64,000 nucleotides of DNA from Kribbella pratensis (GCF_004366075.1 NZ_SODU01000001.1:434001-498000); one strand, 5' to 3'. Shown: positions 47,774 through 56,575, numbered from the stretch's first letter. Numbers and translations are program-made. Notes: a model not told the origin generated them from the letters alone.

Positions 47774-48199
47774 TCAGCTGTAGTACCCGTCCACCGGCAC
47801 GCGCGCCTCGTCGTACAGCGCCGGCCCTTCCAGCGGTACGGCGGGGAAGCCGCCCGTCGACTTGAGTCCGTCGAGCTGCTCACCGGACAGCGCGAACACG
47901 ACCTTGCCGAGGCCGGACCTCGCGAGCGCTCCCGAGCACATCCCGCACGGCTGGCAGCTCGTGTACATGGTCGTGCCGGCTGCGACCTCGGGCGACAGTT
48001 GCTGAGCCGCCCACACCGCGAGCTTCAGCTCCGGGTGGAAGCTGATGTTCCCTTCGGTGATCGTCGTGTTCCGCTCCTCGGCCAGCACGCTGCCGTCGGG
48101 GCCGACCAGCAGCGAGCCGAACGGCGGGTTCCCGTTCTTCCGTGCCTCCGCTGCGAGTTCGATCGCACGGCGCAGGAATCCTTCTGCCTCAGGTGTCAC
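47774..48199 (-). CDS. Nucleoside/cytosine deaminase family protein
   Basis: A 141-residue zinc deaminase of the CMP/dCMP superfamily. Zinc ligands are in FHPELKLAVWAA (HPE form of H[AP]E, with the catalytic Glu) and TSCQPCGMCSGA (PCxxC). Substrate may be a nucleoside, base or other amino-heterocycle. The GTG with GGAG upstream overlaps the stop of the LLM gene (GTGA); the longer frame is not supported. Confidence 0.86.
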   Translation of the reverse strand: MTPEAEGFLRRAIELAAEARKNGNPPFGSLLVGPDGSVLAEERNTTITEGNISFHPELKLAVWAAQQLSPEVAAGTTMYTSCQPCGMCSGALARSGLGKVVFALSGEQLDGLKSTGGFPAVPLEGPALYDEARVPVDGYYS

Positions 48200-49047
48200 G
48201 TCGTCTCCAGTCCAGTTCGTCGCGCGGCGATCGTCGCCAGCGCCTGCCAAGCCACCTCGGGCCGTTCGGTCTCGTCGGGGTCGCCGACGAACGGATCGAG
48301 TACGACGCTTTGCGCGCCGAGCTCCCGCAGTACGGCGAGATCCTCCATCACCTGCTCGATCGCGCCCTCCCCCGCCACTCGATCATCGTCGCCGAGCGGC
48401 TCGTCCGTGAGCCGGAGCAGGATCCGCGGCGCGAATCCGGGCGCCGGCCGGTCCTCCGACGCCGCGACCGTCCGCAGGCGATTCAGCCCGGACCGCAGCT
48501 CTGCCATCGTTTGCCGCAGCGGATGCCACGCGTCGCCGTACCGGACGGTCCGCCGCAAGCCCGCCGTACTCGAACCGCCGACCCAGATCGGGATCGCCCC
48601 TTCTCCGTAGTCGGCGGTATCGGCCCACGCGCGCCGCAGCTCGGCGAGCACCTCGTCCGTATGCCGACCTCGGTGCGCATGCTCCGCGCCGAGTGCCTCG
48701 AACTCCTGCCGCGCCCAGCCGACCCCGACACCGAGCACGAACCGCCCGCCGCTCAACGCGTTGAGGTTCGCCGCCATCCTTGCCACCAGCAACGGATGCC
48801 GGTACGGCGCGATCAGCACCGTCGTGCCGAGCCGGACCCGGTCGGTCATCCCGGCCAGCCAACTCAGTGTGGTGAACGGCTCGTAGAACGGCGCGGGGTA
48901 CTGCTCCGCGACGTCCGGCGTGATCACCACATGGTCGGACACCATCAGCAGGTCGTACCCGAGTCCCTCGACGACGCGCGCCCAGTCCCGCAGCCGCGCC
49001 GGATTCGTCCCCGGGCCGAAGTTCGGCACGTTCACTCCAAGTTCCAC
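48196..49047 (-). CDS. LLM-class F420/flavin-dependent oxidoreductase
   Basis: A 283-residue luciferase-like oxidoreductase: MELGVNVPNFGPGTNPARLRDWARVVEGLGYDLLMVSDHVV, LAGMTDRVRLGTTVLIAPYRHPLLVARMAANLNALSGGRF and LGVGVGWARQEFEALG are textbook family blocks, with FVLGVGVGW binding the cofactor. GTG start. It is co-translated with the deaminase and divergent from an Lrp-type regulator. Oxidoreductase plus deaminase suggests breakdown or salvage of a heterocycle. Confidence 0.87.
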   Translation of the reverse strand: MELGVNVPNFGPGTNPARLRDWARVVEGLGYDLLMVSDHVVITPDVAEQYPAPFYEPFTTLSWLAGMTDRVRLGTTVLIAPYRHPLLVARMAANLNALSGGRFVLGVGVGWARQEFEALGAEHAHRGRHTDEVLAELRRAWADTADYGEGAIPIWVGGSSTAGLRRTVRYGDAWHPLRQTMAELRSGLNRLRTVAASEDRPAPGFAPRILLRLTDEPLGDDDRVAGEGAIEQVMEDLAVLRELGAQSVVLDPFVGDPDETERPEVAWQALATIAARRTGLETT

Positions 49048-49128
49048 GCCTTCAGGCTATCCAGGCGACGACCTGGTTCTGAAGACATTCTTCCCGGCGT
49101 ACGCCGCATCAAGCCGCGAAATCACCGG

Positions 49129-49134
49129 TAGATT
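49129..49134 (+). promoter_or_regulatory. -10 box for leaderless Lrp gene
   Basis: TAGATT, six bases, ATG, identical in form to the boxes before the GlxA-type and APH-fold genes. Confidence 0.6.
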
Positions 49135-49140
49135 GTGCAT

Positions 49141-49602
49141 ATGACCGAGAGTCTCGATCCGACCGACTGGGCGATCCTCAACGAGCTGCAGGAGGATGCC
49201 CGGCTGTCGCTGACGCAGCTTGGCAAGCGGGTCAACCTCAGCGCCTCGGCCACCACCGAGCGAGTACGCCGGCTGGAGTCGATCGGCGTGATCACCGGGT
49301 ACCGCGCGGAGATCGACCTGACGAAGGTCGGCTACCCGGTGCTGGCCGTCGTACGGCTGAAGTACCCCGGTAACAAGCACGAGCCCCTGCACCGCCTGCT
49401 GGCCGAGCGGCGCGAGATCCTTGAATGCCTGCGAACCACCGGCGACGACTGCTACACGCTGAAGGTCGCGGCCGCGTCGATGCCGCACCTGGAGGAACTC
49501 GTCAACGAGCTCACCGACTTCGGCAGCACAACCACCAACCTCGTCTACTCACAGACCCAGCGCTACCGCGGCCCGCAGAAACCGGTGGCCGATCAGGGCT
49601 GA
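49141..49602 (+). CDS. Lrp/AsnC family transcriptional regulator
   Basis: A 153-residue regulator: HTH DPTDWAILNELQEDARLSLTQLGKRVNLSASATTERVRRLESIGVITGY, then a RAM ligand-binding domain (VLAVVRLKYPGNKHEPLHRLL...VAAASMPHLEELVNEL). It would respond to an amino acid and act as an oligomer. The ATG follows the -10 box by six bases; a GTG two codons earlier is less likely. It is divergent from the LLM/deaminase pair and leads a plus-strand operon. Confidence 0.9.
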   Translation: MTESLDPTDWAILNELQEDARLSLTQLGKRVNLSASATTERVRRLESIGVITGYRAEIDLTKVGYPVLAVVRLKYPGNKHEPLHRLLAERREILECLRTTGDDCYTLKVAAASMPHLEELVNELTDFGSTTTNLVYSQTQRYRGPQKPVADQG

Positions 49603-49621
49603 GGGTGAAACCGTTGGCCGG

Positions 49622-50461
49622 GTGCTGACCGTGCTGGGTGTCGACGTCTCGCCTGACCTGCTGGATCGATGGGTTGATTGGCTAGCGCCGGACGAGCAGC
49701 CGTTCTTCGTGACGAAAAGCCAGGCGACTGCCTGGAAGTTGGCGACGGATGATCGGGAGCCGAGCCGCGAGGACCGCGACACGTACCGTACGTACGCGAT
49801 CGACCGGAAGGCTGCTCGGACTGCGTGGCTGAGCGAGGCGGCGTACGGCGAATTGCCGAAGGCGACGCGGGCGAAGCTGGTCCGGGCGCAGGTGGACTAC
49901 GACCGTGCGGCAGTTCCGACGGTGAGGAGATGGGCGCGGATCGTCGGCCCGGAGGTTCGGCAGCAGGCGGACGGGCATCGGTTCGTCTGGTGGAAGTCGC
50001 TGCTCCGGGAGCCGGCGCGCGTGCTGCCCGACGTCGTCAGCGAGGATCTCGGGCCGAGCCGGCACACAGAGGTCCGGACCTGGCCCGCCGAGTTGCCGCG
50101 CGTGCGCGAGTTGGCAGGCACATTCGCGGACGGCAGCGGGCCGAACTGCTTCGGCACCGTGATGGCGGCCTGCGGCACCGAAGGTGCTGAGACAGTCTGG
50201 ATGCTGCGCGAGCCGTTCGAGGAATGGCTCGCGCAGCACACCGAGCGCGGCGGTAAGGACGACGTACCGGGCACGGTGTTCGTCTGGCGTGACACTGCGC
50301 GGCTGGTTCAGCATGCGGCGCTGACCATCGGGGACGGGTGGATGTTGCACAAGCCGTCGCAGTCGTGGATGTCGCCGCGGAAGGTGCGGACGCTCGCCGA
50401 GGTGAAGCGCGCCACGCGGACCGCCGGCTGGCGGCTCGAGCGTCATAGGCTGGTCGGGTGA
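49622..50461 (+). CDS. Hypothetical protein with Cys-His, papain-like layout
   Basis: A 279-residue soluble protein starting MLTVLGVDVSPDLLDRWVDW. A SGPNCFGTVMAAC motif about residue 176 and VQHAALTIGDGWMLHKPSQSW about 40 residues later resemble the Cys and His loops of NlpC/P60- or CHAP-type amidases, with FVWRDT between them, but I do not recognise the family. The N-terminal half is helical and Lys/Arg-rich. It starts 20 bp after the Lrp stop and overlaps the following SDR start (GTGA). Confidence 0.7.
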   Translation: MLTVLGVDVSPDLLDRWVDWLAPDEQPFFVTKSQATAWKLATDDREPSREDRDTYRTYAIDRKAARTAWLSEAAYGELPKATRAKLVRAQVDYDRAAVPTVRRWARIVGPEVRQQADGHRFVWWKSLLREPARVLPDVVSEDLGPSRHTEVRTWPAELPRVRELAGTFADGSGPNCFGTVMAACGTEGAETVWMLREPFEEWLAQHTERGGKDDVPGTVFVWRDTARLVQHAALTIGDGWMLHKPSQSWMSPRKVRTLAEVKRATRTAGWRLERHRLVG

Positions 50462-51240
50462 GGTTGCTCGTCACCGGAGCCGCTGGTCTGCTCGGCCGTG
50501 AACTCCTGCGCACGGCCGACCACGAGGTTGTGCCTGCGTATCACTCGCAGGTCGTGCCGGGTGGCGTGCAATTCGACGTACGGCGCCGTGACGTGGTGCG
50601 CGAGGTGATCCGCAGTGTCCGGCCGGACGGGATCATCCACACCGCCTACAAGCGGGACGACTGGGCCGCGACCGCCGACGGCGCGGTCAACGTCGCGCTG
50701 GAGGCGGACGGCGCGCGTCTCGTGTTCGTGTCCAGCGATGCCGTCTTCGGTCCCCGGGAAGCGGCGTACACCGAGCACGAGTTGCCTTGCCCGATCACGC
50801 CGTACGGCGCGGCCAAGGCGGCAGCCGAGACGGCGATCTTGGCGATCAGGCCGGGCGCGGTCATCGCGCGGACGTCGATTATCGTCGGATCGGACGGTCG
50901 CTCGGGGGAGGAACAGCGCGTACGACGGTTCGCGGCCGGTGAACCTGGTGTCTTCTACACCGGCAACATTCGCTGCCCGGTGCACGTCTCCGACCTCGCG
51001 TCGGCGCTGCTCGAGTTGCTCGTCTCCGATGTCATCGGCGTCACCCACGTGGCCGGCCCTCAGGCGATCAGCCGATTCGACCTCGGGCGGCTGATCGCCC
51101 TTCGCGACGGTCTCGACCCGCAGGCGCTGCCGTCCGCGCCAGGTACACCGTCGAACATTCGGCTCGACAGCCGCGGTACCCAGGACGTGTTGCAGACCCG
51201 GCTTCGGCCGGCGAGCGAGTTCCTGCTCAGTCGGCGTTGA
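50458..51240 (+). CDS. NAD-dependent epimerase/dTDP-4-dehydrorhamnose reductase-like SDR
   Basis: A 260-residue extended SDR. Cofactor loop is VTGAAGLLGRELL, the catalytic residues are Ser in VFVSSDAVFG and the Tyr-Lys pair in TPYGAAKAAAE, and the middle resembles RmlD (VPAYHSQV...DGIIHTAYKRDDWAATADGA). It may reduce or epimerise a nucleotide sugar. GTG overlaps the preceding stop. Its last 14 bp overlap the convergent OsmC gene. Confidence 0.85.
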   Translation: MRLLVTGAAGLLGRELLRTADHEVVPAYHSQVVPGGVQFDVRRRDVVREVIRSVRPDGIIHTAYKRDDWAATADGAVNVALEADGARLVFVSSDAVFGPREAAYTEHELPCPITPYGAAKAAAETAILAIRPGAVIARTSIIVGSDGRSGEEQRVRRFAAGEPGVFYTGNIRCPVHVSDLASALLELLVSDVIGVTHVAGPQAISRFDLGRLIALRDGLDPQALPSAPGTPSNIRLDSRGTQDVLQTRLRPASEFLLSRR

Positions 51241-51658
51241 CCGTGGTGGTGACCGGGGTGCCGAGTTCGACGGTGCGGCTGACCGTGCAGAGGCGGTCGT
51301 GGGACATCTTCACGGCGCGCGGCAGCGCCTCGCGGGCCTTGTCGCCGTCCTCGCCTTCGGGGAAGCGCACGGTGAACTCGACCGCGAGGTTGTCCATCCG
51401 GTTGCCTTCCTCGGCGTCCCGGATCTTGTCGCCACGGACGACCGCGCTGAACTCGGTCGGCTCGGCCCGGCGGCTCACCACGACATCGACGTCGATCGCC
51501 GAGCAGGTCCCGATCGCCGCGAGCAGCAGCTCGACCGGCGTGAAGTCGGTGTCCTCGCCGCCCGAGCCGATCCGGAGGGTCCCGCCGCGGGCGTTCCGCA
51601 CCTCGTAGCTGCTGTTCGCCAGGCGCTCGAAGGTCACCTGCCGCAGTGTGTTTGCCAT
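51227..51658 (-). CDS. OsmC family protein
   Basis: A 143-residue OsmC-like peroxidase: SGGEDTDFTPVELLLAAIGTCSAIDVDVVVSRR carries the first Cys (family loop LLAAxGxC), and KMSHDRLCTVSRTVELG the second; the HDRLCTVSRT pattern is the YhfA/OsmC type, distinct from the Ohr-type protein near 8 kb. It lies 40 bp downstream of the SDR_a5-type gene on the same strand and is probably transcribed with it. Confidence 0.87.
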   Translation of the reverse strand: MANTLRQVTFERLANSSYEVRNARGGTLRIGSGGEDTDFTPVELLLAAIGTCSAIDVDVVVSRRAEPTEFSAVVRGDKIRDAEEGNRMDNLAVEFTVRFPEGEDGDKAREALPRAVKMSHDRLCTVSRTVELGTPVTTTVNAD

Positions 51659-51698
51659 GTCCCGTCACATTCTGTTGCTTGTGGCAACGTCGTAAGGG

Positions 51699-52349
51699 TC
51701 AGAGATTCTCGAGGGCCTCAGCGACGGGTGTGTCCCCGCCGATGAGCTCGAGCGTCCGGCCGATCGAGGCCGGAGCGTCACAGAGGCCGGCCAGCACCAG
51801 CGCGACGTCGTCGCGGGTGACCCGGCCGCGACCGGTCTTGTCGGCGAGATACACCGTGCCGGTCCCGGGATCGTCGGTCAGGCTGCCGGGCCGCAGCACC
51901 GTCCAGTCCAGGTCCCTGGCCCGCAGATCCTCCTCGGCGGCCCACTTGGCCCGGAGGTAGACCGTGAACGTCTCGTCGTCGGTCAGCGACGGGGCGAGGT
52001 CCGCGCCCATCGAGCCGACCTGGATGTGCCGCCGTACGCCGGCCTGCTCGGCAGCGTCCGCGAACAGGGCGGCCGCACCGCGGTCGACGGTGTCCTTGCG
52101 CGCGTTCCCGCTGCCCGGCCCGGCGCCCGCCGCGAAGATCGCGACGTCCGCGCCCGCGAGCACCTTGGCGACCGCGCCGACGTCGGCCTGCTCGAGATCC
52201 AGTACGGCGGCCTCACCGCCGGCTGCCGCGATGTCGGCCTCGTGGTCCGGGTTCCGCACCACCCCGACCACCTGGTGCCCGTCAGCGCTCAGCAACCGCG
52301 TCAGCCGCAACGCGATCTGCCCGTGTCCACCCGCAATCACGACTCGCAT
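51699..52349 (-). CDS. Atypical SDR (SDR_a5-like) NAD(P)-binding protein
   Basis: A 216-residue Rossmann protein: VIAGGHGQIALRLTRLLSADGHQVVGVVRNPDH, then DVAIFAAGAGPGSGNARKDTVDRGAA, and YLRAKWAAEEDLRARDLDWTVLRPG with the Tyr-x-x-x-Lys/Trp type active site of the SDR_a5 group. It may be an NmrA-like sensor rather than an enzyme. The ATG follows TAGTCT by six bases (leaderless) and lies only 17 bp from the divergent hydrolase start. Confidence 0.85.
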   Translation of the reverse strand: MRVVIAGGHGQIALRLTRLLSADGHQVVGVVRNPDHEADIAAAGGEAAVLDLEQADVGAVAKVLAGADVAIFAAGAGPGSGNARKDTVDRGAAALFADAAEQAGVRRHIQVGSMGADLAPSLTDDETFTVYLRAKWAAEEDLRARDLDWTVLRPGSLTDDPGTGTVYLADKTGRGRVTRDDVALVLAGLCDAPASIGRTLELIGGDTPVAEALENL

Positions 52350-52366
52350 ACCTGCAGACTATCTCT
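52350..52366. promoter_or_regulatory. 17-bp divergent promoter with overlapping -10 boxes
   Basis: Between the two start codons lie only 17 bases. On the minus strand TAGTCT (52361-52356) is followed by six bases and ATG; on the plus strand CAGACT (52355-52360) is followed by six bases and GTG. The two hexamers overlap almost entirely, so the same DNA melts for both leaderless transcripts and they must compete. Confidence 0.6.
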
Positions 52367-53152
52367 GTGCCCAACGCAGCAGCCATTGACGGGACGAGGA
52401 TCGCCTACCAGGTTCGGGGCGTCGGGCAACCACTTCTTCTGCTCGCCGGGCAGTCCAACAACCACACCTGGTGGGATCCGGTCCGCTCGGACTTCGAAGC
52501 GCAGTACCGGACGATCGCCCTGGACTGGCGAGGAACCGGCGAGAGCGACAAGCCGGACGAGGTCTACAGCACGGTCGGGTTCGCGGACGACGTGGTCGCC
52601 GTGCTCGATGACCTCGGGTTGGACAGCGCGCACGTCTACGGGACGTCCATGGGCGGTCGGGTCGCGCAGTGGCTCGCGATCAACCATCCCCAGCGTGTCG
52701 ACGCACTCGTCCTGGGCTGTACCTCGCCCGGTGCGGCCCACGGGTACGAGCGAAGCCAGGAGATCCGCAAGGCGCTGGCCGATCCGGAGCGAGCCGATCG
52801 CGTGCTGCTCGAGATCATGTACACCCCGGCCTGGCTCGCACACAATCCAGGTCCGTACTACGTGCTCGGTGACCCGACGATGCCGTCGTACGCCAAGCGC
52901 AGGCATCTGGTTGCCAGCAACCGGCACGACGCGTGGGACGCCCTACCGTCCATCACCGCGCCGACCCTGATCCTGCACGGCACCGACGACATCTTCAGTC
53001 CGGCCGCGAACGCGCAACTGCTCGCCGACCGGATCCCGGGGGCTCGGGCCGAACTCATCACGGGTGCCCGGCACGCCTATTTCCACGAGTTCCGGTCGGT
53101 TGCGAGTCCGGCGGTCCTAGCCTTCCTGACCGCCGCGCAGGACGGGTCGTAG
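52367..53152 (+). CDS. Alpha/beta hydrolase
   Basis: A 261-residue alpha/beta-fold hydrolase: LLLAGQSNNHTWWDPV oxyanion region, YGTSMGGRVAQWLAINHPQR with nucleophile Ser, Asp in LHGTDDIFSPAAN and His in ITGARHAYFHEF. This is the epoxide hydrolase/dehalogenase/esterase plan. GTG start. Its last 36 bp overlap the convergent acyl-CoA synthetase gene. Confidence 0.88.
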   Translation: MPNAAAIDGTRIAYQVRGVGQPLLLLAGQSNNHTWWDPVRSDFEAQYRTIALDWRGTGESDKPDEVYSTVGFADDVVAVLDDLGLDSAHVYGTSMGGRVAQWLAINHPQRVDALVLGCTSPGAAHGYERSQEIRKALADPERADRVLLEIMYTPAWLAHNPGPYYVLGDPTMPSYAKRRHLVASNRHDAWDALPSITAPTLILHGTDDIFSPAANAQLLADRIPGARAELITGARHAYFHEFRSVASPAVLAFLTAAQDGS

Positions 53153-55003
53153 CGCGTCCAGGACGGTCGGGTCCTCGATGGTCGACGGGACCGGTTCGTC
53201 GCGGCCGTCGGCGATTCCGCGCATCGTTCGGCGCAGGATCTTGCCCGACCGGGTCTTCGGCAGCGCATCGACCACCGACACGTCCCGGAACGCGGCGACC
53301 GGCCCGATCTCCCGCCGTACGGCGGCCACCAGCTCGTCCCGCAGTACGTCGTCCGAGACCGTCGCGCCTGCCTTGAGTACGACGAGTGCCCGTGGCAGCT
53401 GCCCCTTCAGCGCGTCGTGCACACCGATCACCGCACACTCCGCGACCGCCGGGTTGGCCGCGACGACCGCCTCGATCGAGCCCGTCGACAAGCGGTGGCC
53501 GGCCACGTTGATGACGTCGTCGGTGCGGCCCATCACGAAGATGTAGCCGTCGTCGTCGATGAACCCGCCGTCCCCGGTCAGGTAGTAGCCGTCGTACTCC
53601 TTGAGGTAGCTGTCGATGTAGCGCTGGTCGTCGCCCCACAGCGTCGGCAGGGCGCCCGGCGGCAGCGGCAGCTTGATCGCGATCGCGCCCTCCTCGTGTG
53701 CGAGCAACTCCTTGCCGTACGGGTCGAGGATCTGCACGTTCCAGCCCGGCATCGGCACGGTCGCCGAGCCCGGCTTGGTCGGCAGCGGCTCGAGTCCGCG
53801 CGGGTTGGCCGCGATCGGCCAGCCGGTCTCGGTCTGCCACCAGTGGTCGACGACCGGTACGCCGAGATGCTCGTGCGCCCAGTGATACGTCTCCGGGTCG
53901 AGCCGCTCCCCCGCCAGGAACAACGTCCGGAACCTGTCCAGCGGGTACTTCGCCAGCTCGGCCGCCTCGGGATCGACCTTCTTGATCGCGCGGATCGCGG
54001 TCGGCGCCGTGAACAACGCCTTCACGCCGTGCTCGGAGATCACCCGCCAGAACGCGCCCGCGTCCGGCGTCCCGACTGGTTTGCCTTCGTACAGGACAGT
54101 GGTCGCTCCGACCAGGAGTGGCGCGTAGACGATGTACGAGTGGCCGACGACCCAGCCGACGTCGGACGCGGTCCACCACACGTCACCCGGCCCGATGTCG
54201 TACACGTTGCGCATCGTCCAGGCGAGTGCGACCGCGTGACCGCCGTTGTCACGGACGACGCCCTTCGGACGTCCCGTCGTACCCGACGTGTAGAGGATGT
54301 AGAGCGGGTCGGTCGCTCCGACCTGCGCCGGGCCTGCCGGCTGGGTCTTCGCGGTCAGCGTGGCCCAGTCGAGATCGCGTTCGCCCAGTTCAGCGGGGGC
54401 TTGTTCGCGCTGGAAGACGACGGTGTGCTCGGGCTGGTGCGACGAGATCTTCAGCGCCTCGTCGATGATCGGCTTGTACTCGACGATCCGGGTCGGCTCG
54501 ATGCCGCACGAAGCTGCGACGATCACGCGCGGCCCGGCGTCCTCGATCCGGGCGGCGAGCTCACGCGGCGCGAAGCCGCCGAACACCACCGAGTGGATCG
54601 CCCCGAGTCGCGCGCAGGCCAGCATCGCGACGACCGCCTCCGGGATCATCGGCATGTAGACGATCACCCGGTCGCCCTTGCCGACACCCAGCGACGCGAG
54701 CGCGCCCGCGAACATCGCCACCTCGTCCCGCAGTTGCGCGTAGGTGTAGGTGCGGCCGGTTCCCGTCACGGGTGAGTCGTAGATCAGGGCGGTTCGCTGC
54801 CCGTTGCCGGCTTCGACATGCCGGTCGAGCGCGTTGTACGACGTGTTCAGCGTCCCGTCCGGGAACCAGTGGTAGATCGGGGCATGTGTCGCGTCGAGCG
54901 CCCGGGTCGGTGCCTTCGTCCAGGTGATCGCCTCGGCCGCCTCGAGCCAGAACCCGTGCGGGTCGTCAAGACTGCGCCGGTAAGTCTCCTCGTACGCGCC
55001 CAT
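53117..55003 (-). CDS. prpE: Propionyl-CoA synthetase-type acyl-CoA synthetase
   Basis: A 628-residue ANL-superfamily ligase that activates a short carboxylic acid with ATP and CoA. AMP-binding motif YILYTSGTTGRPKGVVRDNGGHA, DVGWVVGHSYIVYAPLLVG, ATP-contact DHWWQTETGWPIA, hinge YYLTGDGGFIDDDGYIFVMGRTDDVINVAGHRLSTGSIE and the acylation Lys in PKTRSGKILRRTM are all present. The VVRDNGGHAVALAWTM segment and N-terminal YEETYRRSLDDPHGFWLEAA favour PrpE over Acs. GGGAGG places the start at MGAYEETY. It is divergent from the dehydratase gene by 50 bp. Confidence 0.87.
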   Translation of the reverse strand: MGAYEETYRRSLDDPHGFWLEAAEAITWTKAPTRALDATHAPIYHWFPDGTLNTSYNALDRHVEAGNGQRTALIYDSPVTGTGRTYTYAQLRDEVAMFAGALASLGVGKGDRVIVYMPMIPEAVVAMLACARLGAIHSVVFGGFAPRELAARIEDAGPRVIVAASCGIEPTRIVEYKPIIDEALKISSHQPEHTVVFQREQAPAELGERDLDWATLTAKTQPAGPAQVGATDPLYILYTSGTTGRPKGVVRDNGGHAVALAWTMRNVYDIGPGDVWWTASDVGWVVGHSYIVYAPLLVGATTVLYEGKPVGTPDAGAFWRVISEHGVKALFTAPTAIRAIKKVDPEAAELAKYPLDRFRTLFLAGERLDPETYHWAHEHLGVPVVDHWWQTETGWPIAANPRGLEPLPTKPGSATVPMPGWNVQILDPYGKELLAHEEGAIAIKLPLPPGALPTLWGDDQRYIDSYLKEYDGYYLTGDGGFIDDDGYIFVMGRTDDVINVAGHRLSTGSIEAVVAANPAVAECAVIGVHDALKGQLPRALVVLKAGATVSDDVLRDELVAAVRREIGPVAAFRDVSVVDALPKTRSGKILRRTMRGIADGRDEPVPSTIEDPTVLDALRPVLRGGQEG

Positions 55004-55053
55004 CCCATGGCCTCCCGTCCGTCGGCTGTTCACCATCGTGGCAGGGTTGAGGC

Positions 55054-55974
55054 ATGACGGTAAGCCTCGACGACGTGAAGCAGGCCGCGGAGCGCATTGC
55101 CGGGCGGGTACGACGTACGCCGGTGATCGAGGTGGCGCCGGGACTCACGTTCAAGCTGGAACTGCTCCAGCACACCGGTTCGTTCAAGCCGCGCGGCGCG
55201 TTCAATCGGCTACTCACCGCGAAGGACAGTGGCGCCCTGACTGGACAGGGCATCGTCGCCGCGTCCGGCGGCAACCACGGGCTGGCGGCGGCCTACGCCG
55301 CCCGCGAACTCGGCGTACCGGCCCGGATCTTCGTCCCCGAGACGACACCGGCCGCGAAGCTCGGCAAGCTGCGGACCCTCGACGCGGACATCGTGCAGGT
55401 CGGATCGGAGTACGCCGAGGCGTACCAGGCGGCGCTCGCGGCGCGGGACGAGACGGGGGCGCTGCTGGTGCACGCCTACGACCAGCCTGAGGTCGTCGCC
55501 GGGCAGGGCACGGTCGGCCTCGAACTGCTCGAACAGGCCGGCCTGTTCGACACGGTCCTCGTCGCGGTCGGTGGCGGCGGACTGATCGCCGGCATCGCAA
55601 CCGCCATCGGCGACAACGCGCAGGTGGTCAGCGTGGAACCGGCGCTCGCCCCGACCCTGCAGCGGGCGCTCGAAGCCGGCGAGCCGACCGATGGAGCCGT
55701 CGGCGGAGTGGCCGCGGACTCGCTCGGTGCGCGCCGCATCGGTTCACTGGCCTTCGAGGCTGCCCAGACGTACGGCGTCCGGCCGGTGCTCGTCGACGAC
55801 GAGGCGATCGTTGCTGCCCGCAAGGAGCTGTGGCGGCAGTACCACCTGGCAACCGAGCACGGTGGTGCAACGGCGTACGCCGCGTTGCTGTCGGGGGCCT
55901 ACCGCCCGGCTGCCGGTGAGCGCGTGGTCGTTGTGGTCTGCGGAGCGAACACCGACCCTGCCACGCTCATTTGA
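55054..55974 (+). CDS. Threonine/serine dehydratase-type PLP enzyme
   Basis: A 306-residue fold-type II PLP enzyme. The cofactor Lys is in GSFKPRGAFNRL, SGGNHGLAAAYAARELG binds the substrate carboxylate and VGGGGLIAGIATAI the phosphate. No regulatory ACT domain, so it is the catabolic or serine/threonine-dehydratase-like type. It deaminates a hydroxy amino acid to a keto acid. Together with the divergent propionyl-CoA synthetase it could link threonine breakdown (2-oxobutyrate to propionate) with propionate activation; this link is inferred. Confidence 0.86.
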   Translation: MTVSLDDVKQAAERIAGRVRRTPVIEVAPGLTFKLELLQHTGSFKPRGAFNRLLTAKDSGALTGQGIVAASGGNHGLAAAYAARELGVPARIFVPETTPAAKLGKLRTLDADIVQVGSEYAEAYQAALAARDETGALLVHAYDQPEVVAGQGTVGLELLEQAGLFDTVLVAVGGGGLIAGIATAIGDNAQVVSVEPALAPTLQRALEAGEPTDGAVGGVAADSLGARRIGSLAFEAAQTYGVRPVLVDDEAIVAARKELWRQYHLATEHGGATAYAALLSGAYRPAAGERVVVVVCGANTDPATLI

Positions 55975-56575
55975 CGCGTTGCTGCTTGTCGTCGGCCAGG
56001 ACCCAGGCCGCGAGCACACCGGCGATGCCACCGAACAGGTGACCCTGCCAGGAGATCCCGTCCTGCGGCAGCAGTCCGCCGAGCAGCGCGCTGCCCCAGA
56101 CCATCACGACGATGATGCCGAGCAGCACCTGTCCGAGCCGGCGGTTGAACAGCCCGCGGAGGATCAGGTACGACGCATACCCGAAGACCAGTCCGCTGGC
56201 GCCGATCGTGATCGTGTTCGGCGGTGAGATCAGCCAGGTCCCGAACCCGCCGATCACCGTCACGATCGCGGTCACCGCGAACAGCCGGGCCGCGCCGCTG
56301 ACCGCGATCAGCGCGCCGAGCGTGACCAGCGGCAGCGTGTTCGAGATCAGGTGACCGAACCCGAGATGCAGGAACGGCGCGGTCAGGATCCCGATCAGGC
56401 CGCGGGGCTCGCGGGAGATGATCCCGTACTGGTCGAGCGCGCCTTGCGTCGCGGTGTCGACGACCTCGCTGAGCCACATCAGCCCCACCAGAGCAACGAG
56501 CAGCTTCAGCCCACTCCCGATCCGGGCGGTGTCCACAGCCCGCCCGCTCCGCTTCGCCGGAGTCTGATAGCTCAT
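55967..56575 (-). CDS. Rhomboid family intramembrane serine protease
   Basis: A 202-residue rhomboid with six membrane helices. Catalytic Ser is in TITIGASGLVFGYASYL and His in WQGHLFGGIAGVLAAWVL; FLHLGFGHLISNTLPL is the conserved H-x-x-x-N region. It cleaves transmembrane proteins within the bilayer; target unknown. It is convergent with the dehydratase gene (8-bp overlap). Confidence 0.9.
   Translation of the reverse strand: MSYQTPAKRSGRAVDTARIGSGLKLLVALVGLMWLSEVVDTATQGALDQYGIISREPRGLIGILTAPFLHLGFGHLISNTLPLVTLGALIAVSGAARLFAVTAIVTVIGGFGTWLISPPNTITIGASGLVFGYASYLILRGLFNRRLGQVLLGIIVVMVWGSALLGGLLPQDGISWQGHLFGGIAGVLAAWVLADDKQQRVK

Noticed and set aside
53417..54775. 452-codon plus-strand frame
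   Set aside because: It is the shadow of the propionyl-CoA synthetase gene on the other strand.
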